Shown here: piece after piece, positions 21,201 to 26,230 of the stretch
How the letters are laid out: each line of letters starts with the position of its first letter
Position numbering within the stretch: position 1 is the first letter of the stretch
DNA from: Plutella xylostella
Taxonomy: Eukaryota; Arthropoda; Insecta; Lepidoptera; Plutellidae
Direction of reading: 5' to 3'
DNA length: 64,000 nucleotides
Assembly: GCF_932276165.1 (NCBI RefSeq)
Contig: NC_063986.1
Coordinates: forward strand, 9,622,501-9,686,500
Notes under the pieces: generated by a model
The model's database searches: none
Told to the model about the DNA's origin: nothing
What the model saw: only the letters and a program-made list of their open reading frames with translations
Position numbers and translations under genes: made by a program

Positions 21201-21310
21201 TCGTGGACTTTCCCAAGTCTAGGGCGAACGAAGGGCGCGGTTTGTCGCCAGAGGAATATCTGCACGGGGATGGGGACCACCTCGTCCAGGTACCTCTCGT
21301 CTTCCAACAT
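93..21310 (-). CDS. unc80: UNC80, NALCN sodium-leak channel complex scaffold (5' part, 26 coding exons; continues beyond left edge)
   Basis: UNC80 is a very large cytosolic scaffold that, with UNC79, holds and activates the neuronal sodium-leak channel NALCN. Recognition rests on many blocks matching vertebrate UNC80 as I know it, in the same order: PIPVQIFLWRQT near residue 15, TKLLYTLHWIILDAS, LFVYLFAPISQHLKESD, TFLDVATLRCLF, FVETKLLSKSEKALEKI, SQTDSNITYVLEET, the acidic DEEEDFLDE and CVLLFEITAFLRES. Exons in transcript order: 21188-21310, 20226-20371, 19603-19768, 19159-19372, 18722-18903, 18268-18428, 17791-17890, 17480-17583, 16885-17266, 16524-16663, 14868-15012, 14264-14461, 9822-10001, 9337-9473, 8720-8958, 8157-8344, 7588-7736, 5997-6106, 5253-5400, 4091-4274, 3425-3519, 2935-3125, 1130-1247, 834-898, 594-729, 93-267. 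Phases agree at every junction except 17/18. About 1,390 residues are encoded here, against roughly 3,200 in vertebrates, so over half lies outside the window. The introns carry a LINE, MITEs and several exon-fragment duplications. Confidence 0.95.
594..729 (-). CDS. unc80: unc80 coding exon 25 (~45 residues)
   Basis: Starts ALGNKLEEMLIEDQKHLENV and ends QQDEEEDFLDE, equal to vertebrate KEDEEEDFLDD. Acceptor AAACAG, donor GAAG|GTACAG. Confidence 0.93.
834..898 (-). CDS. unc80: unc80 coding exon 24 (~22 residues), GC donor
   Basis: VPSPQIKRQRLAGKLFYQWAE, matching vertebrate NQKLQWNAAKLFYQWGD. The donor reads GAG|GCAAGT, a canonical GC-AG site; using it joins WAE to ALGNKL of exon 25 in frame as in UNC80. 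Confidence 0.9.
1060..1127 (+). mobile_element. LINE 3' end adjoining exon 23 donor
   Basis: Typical tail TTGTGCAATAAAGAATAAATAAATAAA, the same style as the tail of the LINE at 13.6 kb. It ends within a few bases of the exon 23 donor. Confidence 0.65.
1130..1247 (-). CDS. unc80: unc80 coding exon 23 (~39 residues)
   Basis: VVVGRAAYLLECAHLVHNCN and GQWPYWLK match vertebrate VVARASLFLECARFVHRCNRGNWPEWMK. Acceptor CTCACAG, donor GAAG|GTAAAT with LINE tail immediately after. Confidence 0.93.
1385..1594 (+). mobile_element. LINE 3'-tail fragment
   Basis: Contains ATTGGTTCTAGTCGTTAAGC and the AGACAACTCTCTCAGCACAAG-like tail ending GGGACGTGATGGGTCGTGAT; it resumes after the hAT insertion as GACGATGTATGG (2581). 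Confidence 0.55.
1595..2572. mobile_element. Non-autonomous hAT-type element with 8-bp target duplication
   Basis: Terminal repeats CAGTGGCGGCT... at 1595 and ...GCAGCCGCCACTG ending at 2572; flanked by the direct repeat GTCGTGAT (1587-1594 and 2573-2580). No transposase frame inside. It is inserted in a LINE-tail sequence (GATGGGTCGTGATGACGATG). Confidence 0.85.
2651..3044 (-). repeat. 125-bp tandem repeat of exon 22 end plus donor
   Basis: The unit starting TACAGCGGCGCGCTGCTCAC begins at 2651, 2776, 2901 and (partial) 3026, an exact 125-bp period with no visible mismatch. Each unit carries the exon 22 C-terminal half and the GTGAGTGTG donor. Only the highest-coordinate copy is joined to the exon 22 acceptor. 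Confidence 0.95.
2935..3125 (-). CDS. unc80: unc80 coding exon 22 (~64 residues)
   Basis: Starts FMSRRGSAEGG and contains LSRLALLLDATQPGALPDAL, matching vertebrate FQFLLNCCEPGTIPDASILAA. Acceptor TCCGCAG, donor CTG|GTGAGTG; ends phase 0. Most of the exon plus its donor is repeated downstream. Confidence 0.9.
3425..3519 (-). CDS. unc80: unc80 coding exon 21 (~32 residues)
   Basis: Basic segment RARKRVEDRLNRFGFRKMGK, the counterpart of vertebrate RARSRSRRISLRKKLKLP. Acceptor TTTTCAG, donor GGGT|GTGAGT. Confidence 0.86.
3757..3901 (-). pseudogene. Truncated duplicate of unc80 exon 20
   Basis: About 140 bp identical or nearly so to the 3' part of exon 20 and its donor (CTGTTCAACGTATGCCCAAC onward, plus strand), ending abruptly at GCCGTTGCGGA where a MITE begins. 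Lacks the exon's acceptor. Confidence 0.88.
3912..4067. mobile_element. MITE between exon 20 and its copy
   Basis: Inverted ends AGTGCCAATTTCTC and GAGAAATTGGCACT, with inner inverted TCGGTTATCTAACCGA/TCTAACCGAGAATGG. A related copy lies at 49146-49295 (shared CTTGACAGATGTGTCA-type core). Confidence 0.85.
4091..4274 (-). CDS. unc80: unc80 coding exon 20 (~61 residues)
   Basis: NWFRQKPRSHSLLRNGG ... ASRPVKRRVGHTLNR corresponds to vertebrate FWRKMFKSQ and the following Arg-rich segment. Acceptor CCCACAG, donor AACAG|GTTTGTG. Phase 1 to 2. Confidence 0.85.
4508..4955. mobile_element. MITE-like foldback with GTGGTTGCGAT microsatellite
   Basis: Ends are inverted: GTCAATTCACACGTACCACA at 4510 and TGTGGTACGTCTGAATTGAC near 4935-4954. 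The interior contains tandem TTGCGATGTGG units (about 4737-4805). Sits in the intron between unc80 exons 19 and 20. Confidence 0.8.
5253..5400 (-). CDS. unc80: unc80 coding exon 19 (~49 residues)
   Basis: Reads SLLEAECVSECGSQSP ... HTHISHI and ends phase 1, which fits exon 20 (VNWFRQK). GC-rich, Pro/Arg/His-rich. Acceptor CCCCAG, donor ATCG|GTATAC. Confidence 0.8.
5467..5655 (-). repeat. Two partial copies of the exon 19 acceptor end
   Basis: The plus-strand segment CTGCCGCACTCGGACACGCA...CTTCTAGGAGGCTCT at the 5' end of exon 19 recurs at about 5467-5517 (CTGCCGCATTCAGACACGTA...) and, more diverged, at about 5585-5650 (GCATTCCGCTTCTACGAGAC). Surrounding intron (AGGGTTAGATTTGTGG) is duplicated with it. 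Confidence 0.8.
5997..6106 (-). CDS. unc80: unc80 coding exon 18 (~36 residues)
   Basis: Open as DERGSDTGADSG then VHKKFTFKKRSTSSTGAH. Acceptor CTCAAG, donor CAT|GTGAGT. Upstream phase does not fit exon 17 (see findings); downstream phase 0 fits exon 19. Confidence 0.75.
6320..7605. repeat. Minisatellite built from the exon 17 donor junction of unc80
   Basis: About 20 copies of a motif reading TTACCGAATGACCC on the plus strand (ends of exon 17 plus its donor on the minus strand: GGGTCATTCG|GTAA), interleaved with (GATA)n-like AGCGATAGATAGATAG. Between about 6535 and 6760 it runs as near-perfect 70-bp units. A larger block (6845-7050 versus 7370-7570), containing CACTAGATGGCGGTGTCGTC, is also duplicated. 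The copy at 6764-6800 reaches 27 nt into exon sequence. Confidence 0.9.
7588..7736 (-). CDS. unc80: unc80 coding exon 17 (residues 936-~985)
   Basis: TLYTEVRQLLHYVRESHGGV and RLTALSGLLDTAE match vertebrate LYCDIRQLVQFIKEAHGNVFRRVALSALLDSAE. Acceptor CCCCCAG. The donor is best placed at CATTCG|GTAAGAG, but this leaves phase 2 whereas exon 18 needs phase 1, so either the exact 3' end or a missing small exon is unresolved. The same donor end is repeated many times downstream (6320-7600). Confidence 0.82.
7741..7880 (+). repeat. Tetranucleotide repeat (AATG/AACG)n
   Basis: Interrupted GAATGAATGAATGAA and AATTAATGAACGAAT units, starting four bases upstream of the exon 17 acceptor in gene orientation. 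Confidence 0.9.
8157..8344 (-). CDS. unc80: unc80 coding exon 16 (residues 873-935)
   Basis: Contains GYATNFGAGLQGNRAIE and ATFRVLVTRFAMMHKEL, matching vertebrate GFGNNF...AMFKSLITRCASTTHEL. Acceptor CTTGCAG, donor TCT|GTGAGT; ends phase 0. Confidence 0.91.
8720..8958 (-). CDS. unc80: unc80 coding exon 15 (residues 793-873)
   Basis: Encodes LLRQLGCSHGCSSALRGPQ and FTLRLKEMTKTANIREVLD, matching the vertebrate MQFRQTMRDYVNKDSLNNVVD region. Acceptor TTCCAG, donor ATGA|GTAAGT. Confidence 0.9.
9337..9473 (-). CDS. unc80: unc80 coding exon 14 (residues 748-793)
   Basis: Gly/Glu-rich linker then CPYHMIMHVLLR, which leads into RQLGCSHGCS of exon 15 (vertebrate LGCAYGCGEG region). Acceptor CTTCCAG, donor GAG|GTAAGA. 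Confidence 0.88.
9822..10001 (-). CDS. unc80: unc80 coding exon 13 (residues 688-747)
   Basis: Begins AVYSVSTMDSYYLTLRVMEV, matching vertebrate AVYLVLNHDISSRICDVALN. Phase 0 to 0; acceptor TCTCCAG, donor AAG|GTGAGA. A partial copy is at 10793-10902. Confidence 0.92.
10290..10550 (+). mobile_element. Non-LTR retrotransposon 3' end
   Basis: Contains GGATGCCACCTCACTTGAAG and ends GAATAAAGAATTTTTATCTTTATCTTTA, a poly-A-signal plus short tandem tail typical of lepidopteran LINE/SINE ends. Intronic in unc80. Confidence 0.6.
10793..10902 (-). pseudogene. Truncated duplicate of unc80 exon 13
   Basis: Repeats the first ~110 nt of exon 13 with only a few substitutions and keeps an acceptor (CTATCTTTCAG), but breaks off after IGVHNNWD and runs into a stop with no GT donor at the break. 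If spliced in, it would truncate UNC80. Confidence 0.85.
10953..11045 (+). mobile_element. Partial MITE (family of 47093-47290)
   Basis: Begins TATACAGGGTGTTGCAAAAA and continues GGTATACTAAGCCGAAACC, as the complete copy at 47.1 kb, then degenerates into a T-rich stretch. Confidence 0.75.
11335..11378 (-). other. 44-nt exon-like segment beside the LINE 5' end
   Basis: On the minus strand: acceptor TTATTATTTCAG, 44 nt that can read TKIQKMIQRHMDIL, donor TTTTG|GTGAGTAAAG. The acceptor coincides with the LINE border. The phase does not fit between exons 12 and 13, so its use is uncertain. Confidence 0.4.
11386..13284 (+). CDS. LINE reverse transcriptase (5'-truncated ORF2)
   Basis: Reverse transcriptase of a LINE, which would copy the element's RNA at a nicked genomic site. 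The frame is open from about 11386 (NNRRFKKDRTDENW...) to a stop at 13282-13284; the first ATG of that frame is at 11554 (576 residues). Motifs in order: YRPISILPFLSKILE, DFSNAFNAVDHDLL, GVPQGGILSPLLFS and the catalytic YADDLQIY. The C-terminus RLWNDLPDSIRKAPSRNVFK is typical of CR1/Jockey-superfamily elements. No endonuclease domain is left. The absence of stops across the RT domain suggests a fairly recent insertion. Confidence 0.92.
   Translation, partial: NNRRFKKDRTDENWSACRAARNRCNKLCRNAKRRFIFEQIELSSPAGTWKFLRTLGVGKPPNQDTRIPFDINDLNLHFTSVSLLDPDIKRLSLDNIKNFTIPTPDIDSFNFAPATRDEVKKIILSLKSRAVGHDNIGRFMITTLLDILLPAITHIVNFSLSSGQFPNLWLKAYVLPLPKVPAPTAPNEYRPISILPFLSKILESIVHRQLTMFLSNGGLLNPFQSGFRSGHSTTTALLKVTEDIRCAMEDRRVTVLVLVDFSNAFNAVDHDLLLAVLRCHKISDPAVSWFSSYLRGRQQAIRCGPSDISDWADLSAGVPQGGILSPLLFSTFINLVTSNLLCSYHLYADDLQIYNQVKLDDLDAGIAGVNSDLEEILRWSRSFGISVNPSKCQAIIVGGSRLLSGLDYAAVPPVKFDGRVVPFSATVNDLGLIIDQNLSWDQQLDKVSRKIYASLHSLLRLKNFLPQHTKLALVNSLLLPILDYADVCYLDLTEALLNKLERLLNTCIRFVFGLRKYDHVSQYRAQLKWLPIRDRRNLRILCLLFSILHEPNTPPYLKSMFQFLSDTHTRDLRSSHNSILALPSFHSGFMSDSFAVTAVRLWNDLPDSIRKAPSRNVFKRLTRTHYLSKIVS
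13285..13650 (+). repeat. AT-rich LINE 3' UTR and tail
   Basis: (TATA)n-like stretch at 13320-13445, then GTGCAATAAAGG and an (AAAT)n tail ending just below the exon 12 duplicate. Confidence 0.8.
13686..13830 (-). pseudogene. Diverged duplicate of unc80 exon 12
   Basis: On the minus strand this repeats exon 12 from PERAPHLPRSQTDSN through TQEAPGSAHYITR, with many differences, followed by a run of 10 G where exon 12 has AGGGAGGGGGAC. The G10 run shifts the end out of frame; nine G would give ITRGGVHAQVLLK followed by a good donor AAG|GTGAGA. No phase-0 acceptor suits it. Probably a decayed or alternative exon copy; a homopolymer error could hide an intact one. Confidence 0.75.
13870..14230. 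other. unc80 intron between exon 12 and its copy; no gene seen
   Basis: Short direct similarities (CAATATCCAGGTGTCTTTA and CAATATCCATGTGTCTTTA; TAGCGCCATCGTTACGGTCT and TAGCGCCCTCGCTACGCTCT) suggest decayed repeats. I see no coding signal. Confidence 0.4.
14264..14461 (-). CDS. unc80: unc80 coding exon 12 (residues 622-687)
   Basis: Encodes LTRSQTDSNITYVLEET and DIHFQVVLK, which join exon 13 exactly as vertebrate LPRSLTDSCINYSYLE...LDLSVVLK|AVYLV does. Acceptor CTTCCAG (an acceptor further upstream in the same open frame is possible), donor AAG|GTGAGA. A diverged copy lies at 13686-13830. Confidence 0.9.
14868..15012 (-). CDS. unc80: unc80 coding exon 11 (residues 573-621)
   Basis: Open in the expected phase: RYIGEVKTERTQVHAG ... 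YLSKTRQ. Acceptor GTTTCAG, donor CAG|GTCAGC. Confidence 0.87.
15013..16523. other. unc80 intron 10; no feature recognised
   Basis: AT-rich sequence with frequent stops in all frames. Nothing beyond short simple-sequence tracts is visible. Confidence 0.5.
16524..16663 (-). CDS. unc80: unc80 coding exon 10 (residues 527-573)
   Basis: Begins EYHRSLDTGEERPNS and ends KGKSMPSL. Phase 0 to 2; acceptor CTTTCAG, donor TAG|GTGAGC. Confidence 0.87.
16885..17266 (-). CDS. unc80: unc80 coding exon 9 (residues 399-526)
   Basis: Longest exon seen here (382 nt). Contains the conserved FVETKLLSKSEKALEKI block and basic RKRSNSLPIPK-type segments that could be phosphorylated. Acceptor CTCTCAG, donor AAG|GTACTT. 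Confidence 0.94.
17480..17583 (-). CDS. unc80: unc80 coding exon 8 (residues 365-399)
   Basis: Encodes TFLDVATLRCLFTSQWQEEG followed by HYLYNR, matching vertebrate YFDVAVLRCLLQPHWSEEG. Acceptor TTGAAG is slightly unusual; donor CAG|GTAAGA. Confidence 0.93.
17791..17890 (-). CDS. unc80: unc80 coding exon 7 (residues 331-364)
   Basis: Short Ser-rich exon (SSSDKESLSDSGG) in the correct phase between its neighbours. Acceptor TTGCAG, donor CAT|GTAAGT; ends phase 0. Confidence 0.82.
18268..18428 (-). CDS. unc80: unc80 coding exon 6 (residues 278-331)
   Basis: Open through FIYRLPTDQNYGG and IRRSDSGRPSLTG. Acceptor TTCCAG, donor GAG|GTAAGC; ends phase 2. Low-conservation linker region. Confidence 0.85.
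18722..18903 (-). CDS. unc80: unc80 coding exon 5 (residues 217-277)
   Basis: Encodes a Ser/Thr/Glu-rich, probably disordered stretch (for example EESSSTEEEHV). Supported by frame continuity on both sides, acceptor CTCCAG and donor GTG|GTAAGA rather than by strong homology. Confidence 0.85.
19159..19372 (-). CDS. unc80: unc80 coding exon 4 (residues 146-217)
   Basis: Starts LFVYLFAPISQHLKESD and continues through WQAMWEFRHPD, matching vertebrate LFVFLFAPLVHRIKESD...WQPMWEHRQP. Donor GAC|GTAAGT; phase 1. Confidence 0.94.
19603..19768 (-). CDS. unc80: unc80 coding exon 3 (residues 90-145)
   Basis: Contains ETKLLYTLHWIILDAS, one of the best conserved UNC80 blocks. Acceptor CCTTAG, donor GCG|GTAAGT; ends in phase 0. 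Confidence 0.94.
19989..20191 (+). mobile_element. Lep1-like non-autonomous Helitron copy 1
   Basis: Starts TCCTAACTAATATTATAAAT, contains CTGTGTCTGTTTGTCTGTC, GAACGGATTTGAATGAAATT and AAGGCGAAGCGAAGCGCGC, and ends ACAGCTAG followed by T. TC start and CTAG end without terminal inverted repeats or target duplication are Helitron hallmarks. Intron between unc80 exons 2 and 3. Confidence 0.85.
20226..20371 (-). CDS. unc80: unc80 coding exon 2 (residues 42-90)
   Basis: Begins SFEKVLVQN and includes RWRLIQASLPHVMHS, matching the vertebrate SFERVLVEN/RWELVQAALPHV block. Acceptor TTTCAG, donor CAG|GTAAAT; ends in phase 2. A Helitron lies directly downstream in the intron. Confidence 0.93.
20806..20870 (-). 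pseudogene. tRNA-Glu-like pseudogene
   Basis: Minus strand reads CGTATAGTGGCTAGGATGCC ... CAGGTTCGATTCACATT, resembling the tRNA-Glu at 46.6 kb, but the D-loop is shortened, four bases are inserted near the anticodon arm and the acceptor stem does not pair. Confidence 0.65.
21188..21310 (-). CDS. unc80: unc80 coding exon 1 (residues 1-41)
   Basis: The start ATG is at 21310, preceded by CAGCC and an acceptor (TTTTTCAG, 21311-21322 region), so at least one 5' non-coding exon lies upstream. It encodes the conserved block PIPVQIFLWRQTAPFVRP. Donor ATG|GTAAGTA; phase 0. Confidence 0.93.
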
Positions 21311-21396
21311 GGCTGCCGGCTGAAAAATAATAATAACTAATATAATAATATAATTTAGTAGTTGTCTGTCCACGTGGCATGACTCCGTCATCGACG

Positions 21397-23381
21397 TAGG
21401 GTAAACTACCCAATTATTGACACTTTAAGACGAGTTGTCTGCAAAACTGGCCATAAATACGCATAAAATATTAGTATTGTGGTATTTTTTTCTGTAGCGG
21501 TTTCAGGTGTATATTCATTTATAATATTTTTGACAAAACAATGACCCTATAGTCTTAGTTTTTTATTATCAGCTATAAATTTGAAAGAACCCCTATTTCC
21601 CAATTATTGACACGCGTTTTCCAATTTATGACACCTCCTGTACCAATTATTGACATGCTTGATATTAGGTAATAAAAACCGTTTTTAACTGGAATTAAAC
21701 CTTTGGGAGGGTACCATGGGTCCGGTTCTCTATTTGGTATATCACGGTGATATATTGAAACACCATAAGTGTCACATACCATAAGTCGTCAGCTAGTTAT
21801 CTGACATACCATATGTACTGCATCTTATACTGATGCTAGCAGACTAGTCCCACTGAGTTAGGCTGCTTCTTCTCATGATCTCCTGGGCATTTCTCAAAGG
21901 TTCCAGCCAGTGCGTCCTGCTGCTGATGCCATATGGTTCAGATATGGCATCAAGTGGTCACGGCTGGGTTAGCCCAGCCCACTACCACCCAAGGTCCACT
22001 GATATAAAGTCGTAATGCGGACTGAAATGGGGTAATCAATCCATCAGAGAACCAATGTGAGATGCCAATAGGCCAGCCACCCAAGAAGAAATACAGTTGG
22101 AGTAATCGAGTTCTCGAGTGGAGGTAACGAACAGGCAAGCGTGTCATAGCACGCCTTTTGGCCATCAGGACCAAGGCTGATCTTAGACATGTACCTGGTA
22201 AGTAGCTGCTGGAAGAGAAAGGCCAAAGAAAAAGTGTGGTGTAGCTTTGTCACATCTGTATTGATGAAGACATCATGAATCATGAATATGCCTCTGATAT
22301 CTCCAGTTTATGCTCGCAGAACTACACGTAGCATCCTTGAGGGTTGGCCTGTAGATAAACATGTTCAAGACTAAGGTAATGTCCAGTGTCCCAATCGAAA
22401 CGAACGATACCGCTGGATATCATTCAATTTTGTGAATCTTAACACCTATCTTGATCATTGTTTACCCGCCGGGTCAGAATCCCAGTTTTAATAGATTACG
22501 AGGCGGATTCAGCTGGGTGGGAAGTGTGCAGGACACTTTTGGACAGGCAAAATGATGACAGGTGGACGTAGAGCAGTTGGCAGGCCACCTGATAGTCAGA
22601 CGACTTCGTATAGGCTGCAGGAAGGCAGTGAGAAGTGAAGCAGGAAAAGTTATTTTTTGAGTGTCATAGTATAGTAAGCTCCCATAAAAATATTTATCGT
22701 TTATGAGACTAATTATTGACACTTTGCCTATATATAGACATGTCAATAATAGGTAAATAGATTACTGACACTATGTCGATAATTGGATTTCACTGTATTG
22801 ACACTGTGTCATGAATTGGAAATTCGTGTGGGATAAATGATTAAATAGTGTTAACATGATCATTATAGGATATACTACCGGAAAAAGCAAAAATATTAAC
22901 ATGAAAACAAAAAACATTCCTTCCAATTATTGACCCAATATGTCAATATTAGGAAAATATACCGAAAGTGATACCTATAATTGACACCAACTAAATTCGA
23001 AGTTATAACCAAAAATAAGTGGTTTTTGAGGTAAGAAATGGAAAAGGAATTTTGCTAACTTTTCAGTCCAAATAACAAATTTACATTTTTTTTAAAGAAA
23101 TACTAGCAAATTTCTTCTTAAAGTAGCCACTGTCCTTTGCAAAAAGCGATCCAAGATTGCGGAATTTGAAGAAGCAACGGAGAGGCACGAATTGTCTATG
23201 TTTTATTGGTCAGCCATTGCTGTAAAAAGGACTGCCGAGTGTTACCATTACAGAATAACTATTACTGCTGCATTCAAAGATAAATATCATTAAATAGAAC
23301 GAAGCGTTGTCTTGTTTTCTTTAATTATTCCGCGCTGTGTCAATAAATGGAGGGGTGTCAACAATAGGGTAGTTTACCCTA
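21397..23381. mobile_element. ~2-kb terminal-inverted-repeat element upstream of unc80 ATG
   Basis: Ends TAGGGTAAACTACCCAATTA and its inverse near 23361-23381, matching over about 25 of 27 positions. Many internal CAATTATTGACA-type motifs in both orientations, clustered toward both ends (for example about 21598, 21648, 22708, 22921). The centre (21.8-22.6 kb) has decayed, possibly foreign coding sequence. No transposase was recognised. Confidence 0.82.
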
Positions 23382-23502
23382 CATAAATCACAATATCGCG
23401 TTTTACGATAAATAAGGCGCTTCGATTGGTCTATAATGGGCCCGTGCCGCAGGGTCAGGTCTTTATCTCTGATTTAGATTTTTGACTGATTTTGCTAACA
23501 AT

Positions 23503-23535
<33 letters not shown>

Positions 23536-23536
23536 A
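23503..23536 (+). repeat. (CT)n microsatellite
   Basis: About 16 CT units, directly followed by a SINE 3' fragment. Confidence 0.95.
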
Positions 23537-23575
23537 GCTTGGGGTCGGATGGCCGTGTGTGAAATGTCCCCTATA
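23537..23575 (+). mobile_element. SINE 3' fragment
   Basis: AGCTTGGGGTCGGATGGCCG TGTGTGAAATGTCCCC equals the 3' end of the complete SINE at 48,650-48,912. Confidence 0.8.
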
Positions 23576-23694
23576 CTTACAGCTGAAATTGACCCCGGGG
23601 CATTCATCGTTTTATTATAATAGTATAAAATAGTACTTAATGTGTACGTAGTAATAACCACTGCCGCTGTTATCTATGCTTTCAGTAATCTTTG

Positions 23695-23800
23695 TCATCA
23701 TCATCAGCCCGTAATCGTCCACTGCTAGACATAGGCCCGTCCCAAGGAGCACCACAACACTCTATTTTCGCCCTTTAATAATCCAGGTACTATCGGCCAC
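23695..23800 (-). mobile_element. RTE-like LINE 3' tail
   Basis: Minus strand ends CGGGCCTATGTCTAGCAGTG GACGATTACGGGCTGATGATGATGA, the common lepidopteran RTE tail. Confidence 0.65.
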
Positions 23801-24176
23801 CTGTGTAACGTCGTCGGTCCCTCGGGCCGAAGGGCGTCCCACGCTATGCTTACGTGGCGCGGCGTGGTTGTGGTTATCATTCTAAACCAACATATCTGCT
23901 AGACCTCAATGGTTAATTAAAACATTTAGACACCTCGGCCAGGGAATTATTTTAAAGGCCCTTTCCCTGGTAAGCAAACATAGGTAGGTAAGTGCTTACT
24001 GTCGTACCTACTTAATAAAACTAGGTTGCGTAATTTGAATAAGTACTTATGTAGGTACTTAGGTATGTACTTGTTTAGAACATCAAATGAATATCTACTT
24101 AGAAAGAAACCAATCCAATCACATTTATAATTACAAAAACTTCAATCATTTAAGAAGCATGTTACTTTTAACTCAC

Positions 24177-24330
24177 CAATCAAGATGACAAGAAGGAAAT
24201 TAGCCGGAAAGCAGCCACCGCGCACTCACTACATCACTTCAACAAAATACGACACTTTGAACTCTATTTGCCTATGAAACTGAAGCAGGGGTCCACAACG
24301 TGTGGTATCATTTTGAGGCAGGGGTAGGTA
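24177..24330 (-). other. Possible unc80 5' non-coding exon
   Basis: On the minus strand, GATTG|GTGAGTTAAAAG at 24171-24181 is a good donor following GC-richer sequence. Exon 1 of the coding part has an acceptor, so an upstream exon must exist. The 5' limit given here is a guess. Confidence 0.35.
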
Positions 24331-24866
24331 GGTTTCACACAGTTATGGAGGGCTAAGGCAGGACAGTTCAGTGGAAAGCTCAGGAACAAAGTGATCTGCG
24401 CAGTAGGAAAGGGAGCAAGCCGTAGGGTTGTCACTTTTACTGTGGTTAAATGAAAGCTTCAGGAATTTATTGTACATGTAGGTAGGTATGATAAGATTTA
24501 TGATTGGATCCAAAACACCTATAATGTTATATTCTCCTCTGTAAAGATAATATGAAATAAAAATAATGCAACGTTTAGGTTGCCATTTTCCGAATATGCC
24601 TTTATCTTATACATATATAGTCCTTTCTATTAAATTATGAATAAATACACATAAGTAAGTACTTTTTAAAATTAAGTATCTTTTTTAGTTATATTAACTA
24701 ACTTGAAGTAGGTAGTTAAGTAGAATAGTTATACTATTTTGGTGCAAACTTTAACAAATTCTGTACTTAATCCAGACCTACCACACTACATTGCTGCGGA
24801 GTGTCAGCCCTACATAGATTTATTGATCCGCGCACAGAGATTTGGTCCTGAAGTACGCAGCCTCCG

Positions 24867-24895
24867 GTTGCCATGGAAACGCCAACATGGCCGCC
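24867..24895. promoter_or_regulatory. RFX X-box followed by YY1-like motif
   Basis: GTTGCCATGGAAAC (24867-24880) is close to the palindromic RFX consensus GTTGCCATGGCAAC. GCCAACATGGCCGCC follows at 24881-24895 and resembles a YY1 site. They sit between unc80 and the 27.7-kb gene. Confidence 0.5.
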
Positions 24896-25029
24896 TCGAG
24901 AAGCCGACTGAAAACTGAAAACTAGGTCAACTACTGACGATAGAGTACCATGGAAAATTGCCTGATTACGCAATAGGAAGTTAATTAATTTTACTGAAAG
25001 GCATTTTTAATTTTTCAGTCTATTGCATA

Positions 25030-25100
25030 CTCTTGCTCCCAATCTCCACTAGGGTCTGCTCCCCGGCGGACATTGGGAGCAAGTGATGGCGACGCTGCGG
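25030..25100. repeat. Short inverted repeat
   Basis: CTTGCTCCCAAT and ATTGGGAGCAAG about 45 bp apart; likely a MITE remnant. Confidence 0.6.
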
Positions 25101-26032
25101 CGCCTCACTTCGGCGAGAATAGGTGGGTTATACATACTTACCTATGTAAGTACTTACCCACATAAAATCTAGGTATTAGTATTTTTAAATGTGAATTAGG
25201 TCTTTTGAAAACCAGTTAGGTAGGTCCTATCTAGGAAAATACCTATTAATTCGCCTCTAAATTAAGGTGTCTTTACCCTTTACCGGAGAAAGAAGCATAC
25301 TACATACTAAAAACTGGAAAACATTGGTAGTTAGGTACGTCCTGATAGATAAATAGAGGGACACGTCCTGGTGACCTCCGACAGATCACCGGTAGTGCTT
25401 GCATGCAGAAGGTCAGGGACAGAGTGGAAGGGGTTCTTTAGAAGGGGTCTATTTATTCAGGTTCAGTACGGTCACTCTGTAAATCGACGAAGAGAGTCGC
25501 CTCTATCTCGTTTAGAAAGTGATCTGGGGGTCTCCCAGAGCAGATGACGATCGTTGACTATTCTTGATGATAATTTTATTAAGGTTACTTGTTATAAGGA
25601 GCTCCCACAAAACTAGATGTAAGATTACTTTACTCAGGTAAATTAACATGATTGAGTCGTATCATTGTTTCACTTAGTGGAAAACCATTTACTTTATAAA
25701 TAGAGTCACTTGGGAGTGCCGGCACTAAACAGCCCCCACTTTGTAGATTGTTTCCTCTACGCAGTCAGTCACATAGGCTATAAAACTGTACTTAGGTAAG
25801 TATAGGTTTTAACAGGGTAAAACAAAAATAACTAAGTACTTAAGTATTTTTAACCTTTAAAACTATAAACATAACTTTTTAATTGATCAAATATAAATAA
25901 GATAATAATAAGTTAGGGTAGGTATGATCTATGATGTAATTTTGAATTGCTTCTTTTATTCTATATTTTTTTAGCCCCCCGACGGAAAAAAGGGGTGTCT
26001 GTGTATATCATTTTGCAATATAATCCTAACTA

Positions 26033-26230
26033 TCCTAACTAATATTATAAATGCGAAAGTAACTGTGTCTGTCTGTCTGTTACTCTTTCACGTCAAAACT
26101 ACTGAACGGATTTGAACGAAATTTGGTATACATACGGTCTAGACCCTGGGAAAGAACATAGGCTACTTTTAATCCCGGAATTCCCGCGGGAAAACTTTTT
26201 AGGCGAAGCGAAGCGCGCGGGAACAGCTAG
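26033..26230 (+). mobile_element. Lep1-like Helitron copy 2
   Basis: Same TCCTAACTAATATTATAAAT start and GGGAACAGCTAG end as copy 1, with about 90% similarity by eye. Confidence 0.85.

Noticed and set aside
21950..22283. Overlapping frames in the centre of the 2-kb TIR element
   Set aside because: Broken by stops and not recognisable as a transposase; kept only as decayed interior.
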